From: Dermanyssus gallinae
Lineage: Eukaryota > Arthropoda > Arachnida > Mesostigmata > Dermanyssidae
Reading direction: 5' to 3'
DNA: 64,000 bases
Assembly: GCA_003439945.1 (NCBI GenBank)
Contig: QVRM01001985.1
Location: 1 to 64,000, forward strand
Position numbers and translations under genes: made by a program
Shown here: positions 61,670-64,000 of the stretch, piece by piece
Layout of the letters: each line of letters opens with the position of its first letter
How positions within the stretch are numbered: the first letter of the stretch is position 1
Notes under the pieces: model-generated
Database searches by the model: none
Told to the model about the DNA's origin: nothing
The model's input: the letters and a program-made list of their open reading frames with translations, nothing else

Positions 61670-63600
61670 CCTGGGGCTCGTTTGGGCTCCGTCGGACTGC
61701 TCACTCACAATGATTTTCTATCTCGAGGCAAAAGGAATCATCCCTCCGGAACAGCATGGATTTCGTGCCAGACAGTGGACAATGACCGCATCCCAGGAGC
61801 TTTTAGACGACGTGAGCACTCAGTCACCGTCAAACGCCAAACACTGTACGCTGTACTTGTGGACTACAAGGCGGCGTTTGACACTGCCCCCAGGGATATT
61901 CTCGCCGAGAAGCTAGCCGTCGCGGGCGTGGGCCCACGAGTTGTGCGAATACTGGCAGCTAACCTGAAAGCAAACCCGGTCATTCTAGATGATGGCATTC
62001 AGGAATATTAGCATTTTCTGCAAATCACCGGCTATCCCCAGGGCGATAATCTCAGCCCGCCCTTATTCTCAGTACTACTCAGTGATTTACCTGGTCTTAT
62101 AATGACCACTACCCCTGTGTTCGCATAACTCTCTATGCCGATGACTTGGCGGCATATAGTAGAGTGATCATGATTCTAGAAAGGTCTCTGAGGATGCTGG
62201 CGACACACAGAAAACACAATGGTTTAACGATTAACGTATCGAAGATAAAGGCTATGAAGTTCAGATCCGGGGAACCCCTGAAGAGAAGTGATAGGCTTAG
62301 CTAGAGTGATGTTTCTGTAGAATTTACCTCGGAGTTTACTTATCTGGTTGTTAAGCTAACGCCAAGCGGAACATCTTTCTCGGCCCACATATCTCAGCGA
62401 ATTAATAGCAGCATCGTCGCCATGATTCCAATCCAGGCTCTACAGAAGCTCTCAGTTAAAACAGTTCCTATACTGTTCAACCTGAGAAAAGGCTGGTGTC
62501 ATCATATGGCATCACATTAATCATCATTGGAGCACACCGCATTGCAGTTCGCGGTGGACGGTGTCAGCAGGTGGTGCGTTGACAATGGTATGCAGCTCTC
62601 CGTTCACAAATGCCTCGTTGTGAAACATGGCTCCTCCGAGCTAAACTACCTACTCAACGGGTCAACACTGCCAACGGCCAACGTGACGCGGGATCTCGGA
62701 GTCTTAATCTCGGAGGACCTCACCTTCTCCGCACATATCAAAGAACTAGTCAAAGCAACATCCATACTTGTGAATATGTCGTCTCGCTGTTTTATTGTCA
62801 AGGAGCCCACGGTGTATCCTCGTTTGTACAAATCGGTTGTGTTGTCCAAACTTTTATACTGTCCACCCGTATGGGATTCATATTTGTGTAAATACATAGA
62901 CATGATCGAAGGTGTCCACAGAAGACGTGACCTCAAAACGAACAATGTTGTACTACCGCCCTTAATTGACACACTTAGGAAAGATGACAGACGGGTTTTA
63001 GCTCAACTTATGGGTGCTAGTCTTATTGATAATTTTTTTGCCTTAAGACTGAACAATCGCAGAAGCCGTACCATATATGTGCCCAGGTGCGTTGCGAGAA
63101 CAAGGACAACGGTTTATTACATGCATGAAGATGCTTTCTATTCTATTAATCTGGGAACAACTATCCGCTCAGCAGCTTAGCGCTCTCGACACGGTGAAGG
63201 CAACGTTCCTTAAGAGAGTTTTGGGCCTCCCTACAAACGCACAAACCAGGCTAACTTAAAGTCTGTCGAGGATGACGCCGTTCAACGAGGATCTGGTAAA
63301 CCGCTTTCATCTTCCGGCTACCGCGTCACTGCAAGGCACTTTGAGCAGAAGATGAGAGAAGTGCCAGAAGCGTTCTACGAAACACCGGCAATGTTGAACA
63401 ACACATGGAGAGTCACGTTCTCACCCGCTACTCCATCCATGGGTTCCACCACAAACTGTGCCATCGCACTGGGTTCCATAACACCTCCGATGAGTGTTGC
63501 TGCACATTTTGCGGCCTCGTCTGCACCAAATATAATAATGAAACATGTCGGTCAGCGCCAGCTATCTGGGCGTCAGGTCGCTGACATTATCCGAAGATGA
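61670..63600 (+). mobile_element. LINE A, copy 2, interrupted by a CR1-like piece
   Basis: RT block 'FYLEAKGIIPPEQHGFRARQ' (61710) and motif A 'VDYKAAFDTAPRDILAEKL' come first. They are followed by 'ITGYPQGDNLSPPLFSVLLS', motif C 'LYADDLAAYS' (62130-62160), 'HNGLTINVSKIKAMKFRSG' and 'EFTYLVVKLTPSG'. After the insertion (62523-63144) the frame resumes 'WEQLSAQQLSALDTVKATFL' and 'RVLGLPTNAQTR'. A C-terminal Cys/His knuckle near 63430-63560 (H-x..C..C...C) follows. Its left end coincides with that of copy 1, and there are shifts throughout. Confidence 0.7.
62523..63144 (+). mobile_element. CR1-like LINE segment inserted in LINE A
   Basis: Flanked by the 7-bp duplication ATTAATC (62516-62522 and 63145-63151). 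It has one open frame with 'VSRWCVDNGMQLSVHKCLVV', 'TRDLGVLISEDLTFSAHIKE' and 'LLYCPPVWDSYLCKYIDMIE', the region after motif C of CR1-type RT. The homologous host frame closes up exactly across it. It carries no visible 3' UTR or poly(A). Confidence 0.8.
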
Positions 63601-63616
63601 ATATACAACATATTCC

Positions 63617-63800
63617 ATATATGTCCAAGATTAACGGAAACGAATGACGTTTCCGGGATTTCTATTTTAGAGAGGAATTAATCCGCAGAACTCTCCAATG
63701 GAATACATATTTAATTTTCAGTTGCATCAAGCATAGTCTGGACATCTTCCAAAACTACGCCGCAATAAGCAATTTTGTAATACGAGCCACATAGCGTTTA
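63617..63800 (-). pseudogene. Second copy of the serpin-duplicate flank
   Basis: Repeats 57688-57726 and 57908-58010, then runs into 'aataagcaattttgtaat', similar to 'tagcaattttatag' of the serpin coding region (about 50050-50064). Only this small remnant of the serpin remains. Confidence 0.5.
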
Positions 63801-64000
63801 AACGTCGATGCGCATATTGTATACGGCCTTTTTCTTCGTCGCAAATATATTACACCGCCAAATTGTAAGGGAAAACGCTCATATCTGATATAATTGTACA
63901 GGAAATAACTCTTTTTATTTGTATATAATTTAGCTGTAGTGCTAGTGTAACAAAAACCATGAATAAATATTACTGCCACGTATGACTTAATTATCTGTAG
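63801..64000. other. No gene recognised at the right end
   Basis: AT-rich unique DNA up to the window edge. Confidence 0.4.

Overview
This is eukaryotic nuclear DNA. The base composition is AT-rich, long (TA)n microsatellites recur throughout, genes are split by spliceosomal introns, and much of the window is transposable-element debris. An arthropod is most likely: there is the last exon of an ionotropic (variant glutamate) receptor, R1-like and CR1-like LINEs, LINEs with an R2-type (zinc finger / restriction-like endonuclease) layout, a mariner transposon and an intronless inhibitory serpin. A mite or tick would fit, but that is inference; no sequence here fixes the taxon.

Layout, left half. 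At 0-3 kb there are two copies of a tRNA-derived SINE and the last exon of an ionotropic receptor on the + strand, facing an unrecognised minus-strand ORF tail to tail. At 6.7-8.7 kb lies a decayed CR1-like LINE. At 9.1-13.7 kb there is a six-exon minus-strand gene for a mostly helical protein I do not recognise; all five intron phases agree and the joined CDS is 597 nt. At 14.2-17.6 kb there is a patchwork of R1-like and RLE-type LINE pieces, then a possible divergent promoter region at 18.1-19.4 kb. From 19.4 to 37 kb I see mostly non-coding DNA rich in microsatellites, with one SINE, a fossil mariner and an R1-like fragment.

Layout, right half. The clearest conventional gene is a CTR1-type copper transporter, with five coding exons between 38351 and 42365 and three membrane segments. 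Its introns carry a LINE tail, SINEs and an R1-like fragment. A nearly complete mariner (44292-45556) with TA target duplication and matching terminal repeats follows. An intronless serpin (49176-50309, minus strand) has a normal inhibitory hinge and a Pro-Cys-Cys at the predicted scissile bond.

From 51 kb to the end the DNA is a nested transposon cluster. A CR1-like LINE has an SGNH-esterase ORF1 remnant and is interrupted by two solo LTRs, each with its own target duplication. An RLE-type LINE is followed by a broken partial duplicate of the serpin 5' half and promoter. That duplicate is split by a truncated LINE (11-bp target duplication) and by a SINE that itself holds another SINE (15-bp target duplication). 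An R1-like LINE and another LINE with a further insertion close the window. The insertions can be ordered in time from the target duplications alone.

I did not find a clearly new functional system. The most informative structures are the stratified serpin duplicate, the RLE-LINE family, the four tRNA-derived SINE families and the unrecognised six-exon gene.
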